Shown in pieces: positions 21,079 through 34,129 of a stretch of DNA of 64,000 nt. Below the pieces are notes generated by a model. That model was not told the DNA's origin and did not search any database. It saw nothing but the letters and a program-made list of their open reading frames with translations. Source of the stretch: Physella acuta (taxonomy: Eukaryota > Mollusca > Gastropoda > Physidae); assembly GCF_028476545.1 (NCBI RefSeq), contig NW_026732300.1:1-64000 (forward strand), given 5' to 3'. How positions within the stretch are numbered: position 1 is the first letter of the stretch; the number at the start of each line of letters is the position of its first letter. A program made the translations under genes and the position numbers.

Positions 21079-22729
21079 ACTCTTTATAATATAAAGAGAT
21101 TAAAAAAACACTTTTCCTGTTAAGCGGTTTAACGTATTGTAATCTATTTTACCACCACTCCGTCATATTTATTACCTGACGCCAAAAATATCCACCTGAA
21201 TATTTCAAAATCGATTCCAAAAAATATTGACACACGAACTTTCTTAAAAGAATAAAATTAGCTTAACCAGCCGAACCGAACTGAATATGTGCTTTAATAA
21301 GCTCAGTACACTCGAAAAATGTCTTTGATATCGGTAATGCATAAAATGTCAAATATCAAAATTTAAAATTTAATGAATATTTATGACACGGGCGGGACTT
21401 TGAAATGTAGTATCTGATTGTAATCGAATTTTTTTTATCAGCGTAATATCTTAGCTAAATATAAAAATCGATACCCGGAGGATGAAAGAGGGAAGGTATC
21501 GATACCGCCCATGTCGAGAGCGGCTTTAAAAAAGTCAAACATGAAAAGTCAACCAAATGAAGCGTCAAGGCGAACGGTGGCAAAGCTGTCCCTATTGACC
21601 AGTTGGCCAGAACAATTTAGGAAATTGTATTGGTTTAGAATGGCGGGAAAGGTCGGACAACTCATTGGACGGGGGAGACACGATAAACGTTGCCTCCCTT
21701 GGTTTTTAAACACACAAAGTGGGGATAATTGACTTTTTCATTGTCGCTCTTATCTCAACTAAAAATCTTTAGAATGAAAACAAAATGACTTTTCTTTTTT
21801 TTAAGTGGGGAAAGTCCTAATCTCGGTAGAATTTAATGTCCATTATTTAGGATTTACTTTACGTTGCTAAAATAAAACCACAATTGACGACAAAATCAGC
21901 AGACTAATTAATTGTTCAAAAGCACTCTTTATACGATGATTGTGTAACAGAGCGTAGAGCTAGGAACTAAAGGACAGGGCGTTCGAGACCTGCACATTGT
22001 TTAAATTCTTTTCATTTTCAGACTCGATTTTTAATGGGATTCTAATGGCCAGACAACGTGGGAAGGTTTTTTTTTTTTTTATTTAAGTCAAAACTTTGTC
22101 TAGAAAAATGATATTAAAATAAGAAAACTTTACACTTTTAGTTACACTTTTTTTTTTCATTTTATCTTAAATACCTTTTATTTTGTTCTCTTCTTGAGTG
22201 TCCACAAGCTAGGAAATGAAAGTCAATATAACAATTTGTCAAGAGTGTATGGGCTGTCATTCTGTCAGCATAGACATATTATAAAACACATACTCAATAT
22301 ACGACACTTTAAGTAATCAAAACACGGGTGACTACTCTAATGTGATAGCACTTAAAGCTAACATCTTGAAGAGTTATCTTAGAAATGGAAAAAATCTTCT
22401 CATCGTGAAGATTACATAATTAAGTTTTTATTGACTTATTCTTTTTTGTAGTTCTATTTAAAAAATAAAAATAAAATGTAGAGTTCATCTAACCTGTAGT
22501 GCTTGTTTGTTTCGAATACATTAGAAGTCAGTCTGTTGTAGCTATTGTTTCTGTCATGTTTGTGTGTGTATTCAGTGGAACATAATGGAATTGTAAATGT
22601 AATGGTAATCAGAGTGGGTGGGTGCTCAGGAATGTTGTGTGCACAGAATAGGAATCCTGGTAGTATAGGAAACGTCACGGTTTGTGATTCTTCTTGACGT
22701 GATAATTTGAATATTATGAGAATTCGCAC
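21079..22729. other. AT-rich spacer, nothing recognised
   Basis: A small patch near 21490-21740 is less AT-rich with a 73-residue frame, which shows no domain. A possible degenerate tRNA-like head lies near 21945-22000 (CGTAGAGCTAGGA, GGCGTTCGAGACC). No element boundaries seen. Confidence 0.45.
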
Positions 22730-23110
22730 TGAATGGGAATATTTACAGATATGGAGTTTTGAGGAATCTGCACATAAATGGAATTAACACATGAAGAGTG
22801 TCTAAATTAAGAGGAATGTACATGGGAGGAGTGTCTACAAATAGGGAATTTATCCAGTATGTTTGTCTATGAATCTGTACAGCAATGGAATTTACACAGA
22901 ATGATGATCCGCACAAAGTGGGAATTTATACATAATTACTTTCTGCACAGAATACGAATTTACACAGAATGAGTGTGTACACAGAATATAAATTTACACA
23001 GAATGATCGCCTACACAAAATGAGAATTTACACCGAATGATGGTCTACACAAATGGCGAATGCAACTGGAACGAGTGTTTACACATAATTTGAATCAACA
23101 CTAAACTAGA
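22730..23110. repeat. Degenerate tandem repeat around AATTTACACAGAATG
   Basis: AATTTACACAGAATGA and variants alternate with TCTACACAAA/TGTACACAGAAT at roughly 35-40 bp spacing, about ten times. Strongly decayed. Confidence 0.7.
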
Positions 23111-23576
23111 GCTAGCAGGGTCGGGTATGCGATATGGTTTGGGAACTTACACCGATTGTCAACCCGCTCATTACGTTTCTATGACTGACTGACGTCCGTT
23201 AATCGTTTCAAAACAGCTTCTTTTTACAAGCTTTTATTTAGTTCGCAACGACCGTTTGTTTATTTCTTTGTGGGTTTGTGGCAAATATTGCATCTCAATT
23301 TTTACCAACTTCTAGTGCAGGAAAGTCGTTTTAGGTTTTCCAGATACCTTCTTCTTCGAGGGCAATGCATGAATATCGTATCAAACCAGTTCATTTATCT
23401 TTTTTTTTACATTTCAGATTTAACTCTTTACACTCGTATTGTCTCTACTAACGCCCACAACAGTCCAGAACCATAGTATTGTATTTTATATGAAAACTTA
23501 TCTAAAATTTTGAACTCAAGGCATAGCGCAATGAATTTCAACCCATGGAGTGACGGTAGCAAATATCTGACTAAGC
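23111..23576. other. Spacer, nothing recognised
   Basis: A 68-residue frame at 23270-23476 has no recognisable feature. Confidence 0.45.
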
Positions 23577-23784
23577 CAGTGGGGCTTAACTTTTTTGGAA
23601 GTATCTAACCCCACAAGTTTTAGTTGCGCATTCAAAGAACCCTCCTTAGAAGGTCTATCATCCGCACGGAGAAAATCCTCTTGTGAATCGTATGAGTCGG
23701 GTGTGTGTCTTGACCTCCGCCAAACCTCTGACACTGACTTACCGAACCCTCGGGGTTCGATCGAACCCAGGCTAAGAACCATTG
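23577..23784. mobile_element. hAT-like MITE (CAGTGGTTCT family), copy 2
   Basis: A 208-bp element with ends CAGTGGGGCTTAAC and GGCTAAGAACCATTG. The flanks GACTAAGC and GACTAAAC form an 8-bp target duplication with one change. The body matches copies 1 and 3 (CCGCACGGAGAAAATCC, GGGTTCGATCGAACCCAG). Frames on both strands here are by-products. Confidence 0.88.
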
Positions 23785-24273
23785 GACTAAACCTAGAGCA
23801 GGCACAATTCTGTTGCGTTTGATCATGCTTTAACCAGAGAGGGGAGACTATCTCGGACTATCTGAAGAATCAAGGGCCGCTATTTATGTCCCTTTATCCC
23901 CCCCCCCCCCCCCCTCCCTGCATTGGTACCAGCGGGTTTGGCATAAACGGATGGCATCTCGCTTGAATCACGACCGGTGTAATTTGATCAAGGAATGGTG
24001 GGGTAGTCCCGCGGTGGTGCCGGGCTGTCAAATTTATCATTTCGACTGGGGGACAGTTAGACAAAGTTGAGATTTTAAGTTAAAAAAACAAAACAACGCA
24101 CAATGGAACTGAACATTTAAAGAAACTCTGGTCTTATTAGTAGACACGTTTTTTTTTTATCTTCTAACAATAGGACGTAAATATCCAGTTCAAAATGGTA
24201 GGTTTTGGTTGTGGCACTATGCTCCACAAGGAGTAAAGAGGATTAAGTCAACTCAAAGTCAAGTAGACATAAC

Positions 24274-24274
<1 letters not shown>
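23785..24274. other. Spacer with a 17-bp C tract
   Basis: C tract at 23898-23914. Nothing else recognised. Confidence 0.5.

Positions 24275-24348
<74 letters not shown>
24275..24348. repeat. (TA)n microsatellite
   Basis: About 74 bp of TA. Confidence 0.97.
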
Positions 24349-24350
<2 letters not shown>

Positions 24351-26049
24351 GATTCTTGTGTTTTAGCCATGACTTTGTTCTGCAACATAACGCCAACGCT
24401 AATCAATACCTAGTTTTAACCAACATGTATAAAAGCACCAACAGAATAGAAGTGAGTTCCTGTTGTCGGTAGTTATGGTGAGGTAGAGGGTAGGATTTGC
24501 ATTGTGGTATGCTTTATGGCCATGGCAGATTAAGGGCAGCAATACTAACAAAATCACAATTATGATAACAGTGACCATAAACGTAATCTAACCATCGCTC
24601 TAAGCCTGACTGTCCTTGATGTTGTTCTGTGTTCCTGTCTTAAAATGATGACCTCTAAACGCGTATTCTTTTTTTTACAACTTTTTTACCCATTGTAGTT
24701 GTCAATGACGTCACTTTACAACTCAGTTTCTGTGACACTAACAATAAAGGTCATGGGGTCGTGGGTCATATCTCAATGGTCTTACTTAATGACAATCCTA
24801 TTTTATGTCCTCCCTTACATCTTCAATTTGGAAAAAAAGACCGTAAAATACTGTCCTTATCATTAAATATGATACTACAAAGTTCAAACACAGAACCTTC
24901 TCTCCCCCCCCCCTCACAACCACCCACTCATTCTTACGAAAATAATTGATACATTTTTATTCTTTTTGTTTCATGAGAATTGCAAAACTAAGAGAGTTTA
25001 TTTTTTTGTCTACCTTTCTTCACTTTATCCAGTCTCGGGTTGCAAATACTTACACAAGTCACGTCCAACCCAACTTATTTCTAGCTATCAAACAATAACC
25101 CCCGTACCCCGCTTATATTCTGAACCCCCCCCCCCCTCCCCCACACACACACACACAATTTTTATCATTTAATCAACAAATACTATCGAAGAAACCGGAG
25201 GAAAATCAACGCAAATTAAAAGTCTTATGTAAGAGACGGTAGATGAATGTATTATGTTTCTAAATCTATCCCCATCCTATACATCTCATAACTTTCCAAC
25301 TATTCAAACAGAAATAACAGTATAAAATAATCATCCTATCCCCGTTGGAAAACTAAACCAAATCCCTTAATCAAAACATAGTTGACGCCCAACCTTTTGT
25401 TCCTGCTATAGACACTAGAGTCGCTAGGTCAGGCTAGAGGTCTCCCAACAATTTGTCGTGGACTAGATTAAAAATAACAAAATAGCTCTTTAAAAAAAAA
25501 GGAAAATAGATAAAAACCAGACTGAAATGAATAGGTCTACTATTATATAAAGCCGTCTTTATCCAATCTCTATTGTATCTTTGAATAACAGCAATATTTA
25601 AATGTATCGAAATTGAACGCCACTGAATACGGTATTGCTATAGTGTTGTTACTAGCGCAAGCGTATTGGATATCAGTCTGTGGAGTCTAGTTTCCAATTA
25701 GAAATGTATTTATGATGTTGTACTTGTAATACCGACTATTGGAGGTATCGATATCCCTAGATCATCGTCACGTGAATTGGTGGGTGACGCTTAAGGTTTA
25801 TGTCAAGTTCATGAACTGTTCATGTGTGATATACTTATAAGGGTAAATTGTGATATGTACATGAATATAGCACTCGTGTGCTTTACTTAAATGGGTCACG
25901 TGTGTAGTTAAAGTGTGTGGTTTTTTTTGGACCTATTATCACGTGTCATGTGTTATTTTGATGCACATCCAACCACTGACCTTGACTTTCCTTACTTTCT
26001 TCCGTCTTTCTCACTTCTCGTAAGTTCGTGCCAACATTAGAGTCCAATT
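24349..26049. other. AT-rich spacer
   Basis: C tracts at 24904-24913 and 25125-25136, the second followed by a short (CA)n. No element or gene seen. Confidence 0.5.
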
Positions 26050-26528
26050 TCACTCTCACACTAACATATAGCATTCACATTTTTAACCCTCACTCTAACA
26101 TTTAACATTCACATTTTTAACCCTCACTCTAACATTTAACATTCACATTTTTAACCCTCACTCTAACATTTAACATTCACATTTTTAACCCTCACTCTAA
26201 CATTTAACATTCACATTTTTAACCCTCACTCTAACATTTAACATTCACATTTTTAACCCTCACTCTAACATTTAACATTCACATTTTTAACCCTCACTCT
26301 AACATTTAACATTCACATTTTTAACCCTCACTCTAACATTTAACATTCACATTTTTAACCCTCACTCTAACATATAACATTCACATTTTTAAACCTCACT
26401 CTAACATTTAACATTTACATTTTTAACCCAGCCAATTGAATGTGGCATTCACATCTGTAACCCTCACTCTAACATATGACATTCACATTTTTCAACCCTA
26501 ACACTAGCATATGACATTCACATTTTCA
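26050..26528. repeat. 34-bp minisatellite, about 14 copies
   Basis: The unit is CACTCTAACATTTAACATTC followed by ACATTTTTAACCCT. About ten central units are nearly identical and the right-hand units are diverged, the usual pattern of homogenised core and decayed edge. Confidence 0.95.
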
Positions 26529-27809
26529 GCCTTCAAACCAACTTCAGGCATTTGTAGGTTTAAATAAAATGCAGATTCTGTTCTAGAAAATGTATATAAT
26601 CGCACGTGCCAAAATATAGGCTAATTGTAACAAAATACTGTTTGTCTCAAATTATCTGTTCTTATTAGATAATGCAATTCTAATTAACTCCAATACAGTG
26701 AAATCATAAAAATTTAAACATAAGAATCTAGATTTGATCAATATTTTGAAAAAAAAAATGGCTACACACTTGAAGCATAAGAAAATAGATTTGATCAATG
26801 TTTAAAAAAAAAGAATGGCGAAACAATGCAGTAAAAACGATAGAAACAGAACGAACCACTAGAAAGAAACAACAAACTAGGTTACAATTTAACCCGATAT
26901 GATGTACTAAAAAAACATTCATGAATAGATCTATGATATTATTCTTGGCTGCTAGGAATGTGTATAGCAAACGGTTATTTTTTTTTTTTTTTTACAAATA
27001 ATTATATTTTAATGCCAGACTGTACATAAAATATTTCCATAGCTAGATCTATATTCTAAAAGATCCCTGTTTTTTAAAATAAAGAAAAATAACACAAAAA
27101 AAAGCCCTAAATAACACAATTGTTTAAGAGATTTTTCTAAATCCATTGTGTCTGGGGCCCAGCGAGGTGCAGGGAAAGATAAGCATAATGGGAATATGAG
27201 ACGCAAAAGATTTTTTTTTCTCTCGTGAGGTCCCATTCTTTGATTTCTTGATTAGCTAATGGACGTGACGTCATCGGCTGCGAGTAAAGCCTGTTTCCTG
27301 TTGGATGATCAATGAATAAACAAACGGCAAATCTCTTTTTTTTTTAAAATTTCTTTTCTCCGGGTCTAAATCCTATTCTGTACGGGAAATTTTGCTTATC
27401 GTTGAAAGAGAAGTATTCTATTTATATCAGATGCGCCAAAAACAAACGAAAAAAAGAAAAACGCCTCTGCGCATATGTATGGTGATTGTTTTCGCATTAG
27501 ATGAAATTAGATGTGGCTTAGGGTAATTATTTTTTTAACCAATAAATCGTTAGAGAAGATATGGTTCTTCGAAAAATATATAGGGACTTTTGCAAATGCT
27601 TATATCATTGCTATTTGAAGAACGGTAGGGCTATATTATATTATATTCCAAAAAGTTGACTTTAAATTGTTTACGTTCTGAAAGATGACTTACAAACTGA
27701 ACGTGATGTCATACAGTAATTTAACTCTTGATGTATGTAGATCTAGAGATAAAATATGAGACAGAATATCAAATACTGTGTTTTTAACACTTACAACGGT
27801 AGGGCTAGA
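26529..27809. other. AT-rich spacer
   Basis: A diverged duplication near 26725-26820 (AGATTTGATCAAT with TTGAAAAAAAAAATGGC / TTTAAAAAAAAAGAATGGC, about 63 bp apart). T and A homopolymers. No gene recognised. Confidence 0.5.
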
Positions 27810-28100
27810 AACTATTGCTTTTTTTCATTTGTTTCTGTTTTTCGTTTATTATTGTTTTTGCTTATTTTTTTGTTTGTTTTTTTTTGGTTTTTTTTTTTGT
27901 TGTTTTTCCTTTTTTGCTGTTTTTCATTTAATCTGTTTTTCGTTTATTGTCTTTTTTCATTTATAGTTGCTTTTCGTTTATTGTTGTTTTTCGTTTATTG
28001 TTGTTTTTCGTTTATTGTTGTATTTCGTTTATTGTTGTTTTTCGTTTAATGTTGTTTATCGTTTATTGTCGTTTTTCGTTTATTGCTCTTTTATTTTTAT
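27810..28100. repeat. T-rich 17-bp degenerate minisatellite
   Basis: Unit TTTATTGTTGTTTTTCG, most regular from 27970 to 28080. It gives strongly hydrophobic, membrane-like frames (Phe/Val/Tyr/Cys) in all three forward phases, which shows they are composition artefacts. Confidence 0.9.
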
Positions 28101-28265
28101 TTTTACACGTACAAAGCTTGACATGTCAAATCGCAATGTACACCTGTATAAGATTTGACTGAGTTCAAGTTGATGCCACTCTGCATTAGGGTAAGCTAAT
28201 GTGTAATAACCAATACATTACCATCAGTTTTATTTTGCACCTACTGATCTACTGTTCGCGCAGTT

Positions 28266-28345
28266 ATATGGTGAGCCGACGTGGTGAAGCGACAGAGCAC
28301 ACGACTGATAAACCAGAAGTGTCGAGTTCGTTCCCACCTTAGTTC
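28266..28345 (+). mobile_element. Isolated tRNA-like SINE head
   Basis: GAGCCGACGTGGTGAAGCGACAGAGC has A-box-like spacing to GTGTCGAGTTCGTTCCCACC, a degenerate B box. No family body follows clearly. Confidence 0.4.
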
Positions 28346-28506
28346 CCACTATGTCAAGTAGATTTAGTTCTGGAACAGAATCTATCGCGGTATGTTGTTT
28401 TTATTTTTCGAAAAAAAAACTACGCAGTGGAATTCAATTTTAACACTCACTATTGGCAACTATAAACATAGTATACACGTCTCTCAATTTTGGACACATC
28501 TTTGAC

Positions 28507-28680
28507 ATAGTTCTAACAACCCCCATGATCCCTACTCGTGTCACCCTATGATATCACCACACAAACGATAGCGCCAACGACCCCCATGATCCCTCCTCGT
28601 GTCAGGCTGTGGTATCACCACACACACGATAGCACCAACGACCCCCATGATCCCTACTTGTCTCACTGTGGTTGCCCACA
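28507..28680. repeat. Tandem repeat of about 64 bp, 2.6 copies
   Basis: ACCCCCATGATCCCTACTCG, TGTCA, then TATCACCACACA and ACGATAGC recur with small differences at about 28517, 28580 and 28640. Confidence 0.85.
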
Positions 28681-29409
28681 CCATTAGCCATCAGCGTGAT
28701 TGGATCGCCCTAAATCCCCTTTAATCCTTCGCAAACTCCCCATGCATTCTATTGTTACAGCCCTAATCTATGCAAACACAGGCAGTAAAAAAACCTGTTA
28801 TTTTTAGAAACATGATTTATTTTAATTTTATGTAGCTTGTAATAACAAAGACTGTTTTTTTTTGTTTTTTTTAAAAATATTATTGTATCTTTACTGAGTT
28901 TATTTATAATATACTTTCCACACTGGGCAAATTGTTGTCATTTGTATAACTCGAAATTTCAACTGCTGTATCTTTAGCTCTGAATTATTTGTTGACAAAT
29001 CTCGACAAATTATGTTCATATAGTGAATTTACCGATGTTAACATACAAAAACACCTTCGAATTACAAATGTACTGATGCTACATTCTGTAATCAGCTTTA
29101 AGTCACATATCTTTGGGGAATAGGGGGTGAGGTCGAACATCGATTAAAGTATTTTTTATCTATATACAGTATATACGTTTTCAGTTTCGTGCGGAAAATA
29201 ATATGGACTTGCTCCAGGAAGGAATGCAGCCCTCCCCCCCCCCCCCCATCCCTGCTGACTGAAAGAAACGAATCAACCCTGCAAATAAGTTAAATTCCTC
29301 TTAATTGAAAAATAAGTACGATACGATTTCACGCAAGAATCTTGACGCTAACACTTAGCGAAAACTATGGACTTAAATATGACGAGAATTTTGAGCTTAA
29401 CTTCCCCCT
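28681..29409. other. AT-rich spacer with a C tract
   Basis: C tract at 29234-29247. Nothing else seen. Confidence 0.5.
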
Positions 29410-29705
29410 ATATTATTGACAATATTTAACATGATGAGGCCATTGTTTATTTTTGTGTGAAAAATATTTAACATTGTTAGGGCACTGTTTACCTTGGTCT
29501 GAAAAATAGTTAACATTGTTATGACATTGTTTCCTATTGTGTGAAAAATATTTAACATTGTTATGACATTGTTTCCTATTGTGTGAAAAATAGTTAACAT
29601 TGTTATGACATTGTTTCCTATTGTGTGAAAAATATTTAACATTGTTATGACATTGTTTCCTATTGTGTGAAAAATAGTTAACATTGTTATGACATTGTTT
29701 CCTAC
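29410..29705. repeat. 42-bp minisatellite with alternating 84-bp pattern
   Basis: About seven units sharing GACATTGTTTCCTATTGTGT and TTAACATTGTTAT. Units alternate between AAATATTTAAC and AAATAGTTAAC, giving an 84-bp higher-order period. Because 42 is a multiple of 3, the minus strand has an open 14-residue repeat frame, which I do not regard as a gene. Confidence 0.92.
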
Positions 29706-29826
29706 TTTGTACTATATTTGTGAAGACCCGTGCTGACCAACTGCCCAGGTCTAACCGTCTAACACAAACGCTATTGTGTCACCGCCTAGACCAGATGACG
29801 TGTGACAACACCAGTACCATCCGTAC

Positions 29827-30928
29827 CACTGACAGTACCCACTGACAGTACTCACTGACAGTACTCACTGACAGTACTCACTGAGAGTACTCACTGACAG
29901 TACTCACTGACAGTACTCACTGACAGTACTCACTGACAGTACTCACTGACAGTACTCACTGAGAGTACTCACTGACAGTACCCACTGACAGTACTCACTG
30001 ACAGTACTCACTGAGAGTACTCACTGAGAGTACTCACTGACAGTACTCACTGACAGTACTCACTGAGAGTACTCACTGAGAGTACTCACTGAGAGTACTC
30101 ACTGAGAGTACTCACTGAGAGTACTCACTGACAGTACCCACTGACAGTACTCACTGACAGTAATCATTGACAGTACTCACTGACAGTACTCACTGACAGT
30201 ACTCACTGAGAGTACTCACTGAGAGTACTCACTGACAGTACCCACTGACAGTACTCACTGAGAGTACTCACTGAGAGTACTCACTGAGAGTACTCACTGA
30301 CAGTACTCACTGACAGTACTCACTGACAGTACTCACTGACAGTACTCACTGACAGTACTCACTGACAGTAATCATTGACAGTACTCACTGACAGTACTCA
30401 CTGACAGTACTCACTGAGAGTACTCACTGAGAGTACTCACTGACAGTACTCACTGACAGTACTCACTGACAGTACTCACTGACAGTACTCACTGAGAGTA
30501 CTCACTGAGAGTACTCACTGACAGTACTCACTGACAGTACTCACTGACAGTACTCACTGACAGTACTCACTGAGAGTACTCACTGAGAGTACTCACTGAC
30601 AGTACTCACTGATAGTACTCACTGACAGTACTCACTGACAGTACTCACTGACAGTACTCACTGACAGTAATCATTGACAGTACTCACTGACAGTACTCAC
30701 TGACAGTACTCACTGAGAGTGAGAGTACTCACTGAGAGTACTCACTGACAGTACTCACTGACAGTACTCACTGACAGTACTCACTGACAGTACTCACTGA
30801 CAGTAATCATTGACAGTACTCACTGACAGTACTCACTGACAGTACTCACTGACAGTACTCACTGACAGTACTCGCAGACAGTACTCACTGATATTACTCA
30901 CTGATAGTACTCAGTGATAGTACTCACT
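29827..30928. repeat. 13-bp minisatellite, about 85 copies
   Basis: Unit AGTACTCACTGAC over 1.1 kb. Variants are GAGAG for GACAG, CCCAC for CTCAC, and AATCATTGACAG. Runs of the same variant order recur, showing multi-unit duplications. No frame persists. Confidence 0.97.
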
Positions 30929-31440
30929 CCACGGCCTTCACCTTCGTCTCTAAAGATGTGCAACCAAAGAAAAAAAACAACACAACAATGAGCGAGGATC
31001 AGCCTGTCTGATGGTTAAACGAGTCAGATGATGAGCACTCTGCTCACACAAGAGGGTGGTATTGGCACGGTGAGGGCTCATACAAGAAGACTGACGCACA
31101 CAAAAAAACGATTATTTACATCAGACAATCTGGCACGTCGGAGTGCAATTAAACCTGGCCAGATTTTAATTAAGGCGAAAATTGTCTCCGTGGTAAGGTG
31201 GGGGAAGTATTGATTGTAAGTAAAATAACATACTGGGAACGGTCGGTCAAGGTCGTTTATGGCGGCGTTCTTTGGTGATTTACGCAACGCAGACTTGAAT
31301 GTGGTGGTACTGTGATGTCATGACTGACACGTAACGTGACTGTCTGTAATGAAGTTTAATCGTGATACCGGTTATGTAAGGTTTTCGAAATATTCTCCAA
31401 AAATACTTGATTGAATTAAGTTTGGACTAAAAATTCTTTA
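30929..31440. other. Spacer, nothing recognised
   Basis: Short frames on both strands near 31030-31290 show no features. Confidence 0.45.
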
Positions 31441-31600
31441 AGAGTGGACGTTTGCTCAGATGGACGATAAACAGAATGGACGATAGTCTAAATGGACGAT
31501 AGCCAGAAAGGACAGTACTTCGAAAACGACAATATCCAGTAAGGACCTTTACCTGAATGGACAATAGCCTGAAAGCAACTCTTCACTAATGCGACAATCT
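31441..31600. repeat. Degenerate repeat around ATGGACGATAG
   Basis: ATGGACGATAG(T/C)C and variants (AAGGACAGTA, ATGGACAATAG) recur about every 18-20 bp, six to eight times. Confidence 0.7.
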
Positions 31601-33713
31601 CCCGAATCAGACTCTTTCCCGAATAACACAACTTTTTCTCGTATCTACAGTTGATCAGTTATTTAGCGAGCCGTACACATTTATTTTTTATAAGACATTT
31701 TTTTCGGTTTAAACAAGGTCAACTATAGCAAAATAAATAAAAAAATAAAAAGTAAACACTTAGTGTTTTGAACATTTTTATTTTCACTTTTATTTTTCGA
31801 CTTTTATTTTCGTAGTAAATATTGGTTCGAAAAGCTTAAAGGAATTTCGGAATTATCAATGTAAACAAAACTAAATAAAAGAGCATCACGCAAAAGAAAA
31901 CAAGTTTTAAATTCATTTCTGTACAAGACGTATTCACCCATCGAAGACCAATGACTTTGACTTTGACATCAAAGCATCAACCCTGACTCCCACCCCTATC
32001 AAACCCACACGATGACTGTAGAATCCCCTACATACCGACTGACCTCTTGACCCCCATTACACACACACACACAAAATAACCCTAGTCTTCCACACATACA
32101 CACTCGAACACATGCAACCAATATGTTTCTTTTCCATTTCCGGAAAGTTTTTTCTCTTAAGTCCCCAGCCCACCCCTCCCCCTCCGACCACGTGACCAAG
32201 ATGTCATGTGTACTCAAAACACTGAGTCCGACTCTCAACATTTTGATACTACCACCCCCTTCCCAGTCGTCCCCCCCCCCACACCCCTTCTCACATGAAA
32301 TGGAGGATGACTTGCGTACTTCCAATACTGAGCCCAACACTTTAAAAAACTGCTCCCCCTCAACCGCTCCCCTCTCCCCACCCCCACACCAGCTGAAGTT
32401 GACCGAAAGTCCTCCGCCAGTATTTGGTCTCTCCGGTCGTGTCCGAGTGGACGCCCGCGTGAGCAGTCAGTTCATGCTCACTGTCCAGCTGCACGTGTGG
32501 GGTGAGGGGACGCCAAACATTTTGACAGCCCTGTTTGATGTCACGTGATTAAATTTGCTGGAACAGACACGTGACTCGTACATGCTGACCGGAACATATG
32601 GAGTGGGAACGGAGGTGGAGGGGGAGGGGCATTGTTAAAGGAACACTTGTACAAGGTTTTACATTATTCTTTTTCTTAAAAGATGTACTTTTTCTATTTA
32701 AAAAAAAACGAAACTCACGAAACGTATCATGATCCACATAATCAAATCAGATGTCTCAAGGCCCTCTTATCTATATCCCAACCCCTATCATTATCCTTAT
32801 CAATTCCCCAAATCCAAACCTTAACTCTAACCCTATTTATATTTCTTTTCAGAATAGGGTCAATTAGGAATCGACCGGGGGTAATGTTCTCATTACGAGT
32901 ATAATACATTGAGATAATTGAGAGGGGGGGTAATGTACAGCTCTAAGAGAAGAGAGTGGTCTCCAAAAAAAATGATGTCCATGTTGGCCACATATAACAT
33001 CACATATTTAGGTAACGACATGTAAAAAGGGGGTAAGAAATAGCCATAATGGAATAACGTGATCGTATACCGCCCCCATTTATTTTTTATTCATCAATAT
33101 TTTTAATTTAGCTTATACCACATAGCATAGCTTTTTAAAATATGTTCAGTTGAATATAAAAAAATAGAATTCCGTTATTAAAACCTTTAAATAAACCCTT
33201 TCACTTTTCCTTAAACATAATATTTACTTTTGCTTTATTAACACAAAAAACAACAATTTTTTTAGGAGATTCTGCAATATTTCCTTATTCGAGGATCACC
33301 AAACCCTACACTATCAAAGTAAAACTGATACAGGACGTGTAGGTCGATGGTGACTGAAACGCTGTTATTTATTTATTTTTTACCCCCTGTGTCACAGTTT
33401 CCTTTAATGGAACAGAGATAAAAGACCACTCGTGACTCAAATCGTCCGACGTGGAAATCGTTGTGACCTTTTGCTGCAGCGTACCACACCGTGGGGGCCC
33501 CGCCTCGTTGGTTTGTGTGTGCTAAGGCAACGAGCTGGGTTAGAGGATGTTCACCGTTTCACCTATGTCGGCGCGTACAGTTTATATGGAACGATTTGAA
33601 ATACAGTAAGGAAGAAACGATAAATGAACGTGTAGAACTTACTGTTTTTTTGTGTTTGTTGTTGTTGTGGTTGTGGTTGTTGTGTTATTTAACTTCGTTT
33701 ACGAAGGATTGTT
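31601..33713. other. Spacer with a C/T-rich block at 32.1-32.6 kb
   Basis: 32123-32548 is GC-richer and leaves a 141-residue Pro/Ser-rich plus-strand frame. It starts with an ATG but shows no domain and overlaps simple C-rich sequence. Several CACGTG sites cluster here (near 32190, 32540 and 32566). The rest is AT-rich. I cannot support a gene. Confidence 0.4.
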
Positions 33714-33807
33714 ATAGGGCTGGTAAGTAGGTCACCAACCAGTTATACGGCTCAATAAACACTGCATGAGCCATAGAACTGGTTGGTGACCTACTCACCA
33801 GCCCTAT
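33714..33807. other. Near-perfect 41-bp-stem hairpin
   Basis: Arms 33714-33754 and 33767-33807 are inverted copies with three mismatches, separated by a 12-base loop (ATAAACACTGCA). The left arm starts ATAGGGCTGGTAAGTAGG and the right arm ends CCTACTCACCAGCCCTAT. A transcript would fold like a small-RNA precursor. Otherwise it is a foldback element or a fresh palindromic duplication. I do not recognise a known microRNA. Confidence 0.85.
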
Positions 33808-33849
33808 TGCTGTAATGTCTAACAGTCTATTTGACGAAAGTTCATTAAC

Positions 33850-33905
33850 AGGTACCCGTTAGAGCTGAGTAGACTCAGTCAAGTCTTCGGAGTTCAAGTC
33901 GAAGC
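33850..33905 (-). mobile_element. SINE family A fragment
   Basis: CAGGTACCCGTTAGAGCTGAGTAGACTCAG followed by a degenerate inverted B box (GGAGTTCAAGTCGAAGC). Only the head-proximal part remains. Confidence 0.55.
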
Positions 33906-34129
33906 TGGTAGTTATATAAATTCACAAACATTTTATTTTATCCAGTTAATCTCTTTTTTTTAGACTGGGCTGTTCCTTCTACATGTCATCGTCATCATCA
34001 CCTGTGTGGACCTCTTGTGAAGAATAGGGACGAGATCGCTCATCTTCATTGTACTCGGTTTTAGCCCATTCCTCCAAGTCAGGCCAACGACATCCCGAGT
34101 GTTTCTGATTCACTGACAGCTGGCCTTTC

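Noticed and set aside
27756-28162. Membrane-protein-like frames rich in Phe, Val, Tyr and Cys
   Set aside because: All three forward phases are open because of the T-rich 17-bp repeat, so the hydrophobicity is compositional.
29397-29684. 95-residue minus-strand repeat protein with 14-residue units
   Set aside because: The repeat unit is 42 bp, so an open frame is automatic; no other coding sign.
29827-30928. CRISPR array
   Set aside because: The units are contiguous 13-bp repeats without spacers, and the sequence is eukaryotic.
32123-32548. 141-residue Pro/Ser-rich frame on the plus strand
   Set aside because: No domain, no splice support, overlaps C-rich simple sequence. It could hide an exon but I cannot support it.
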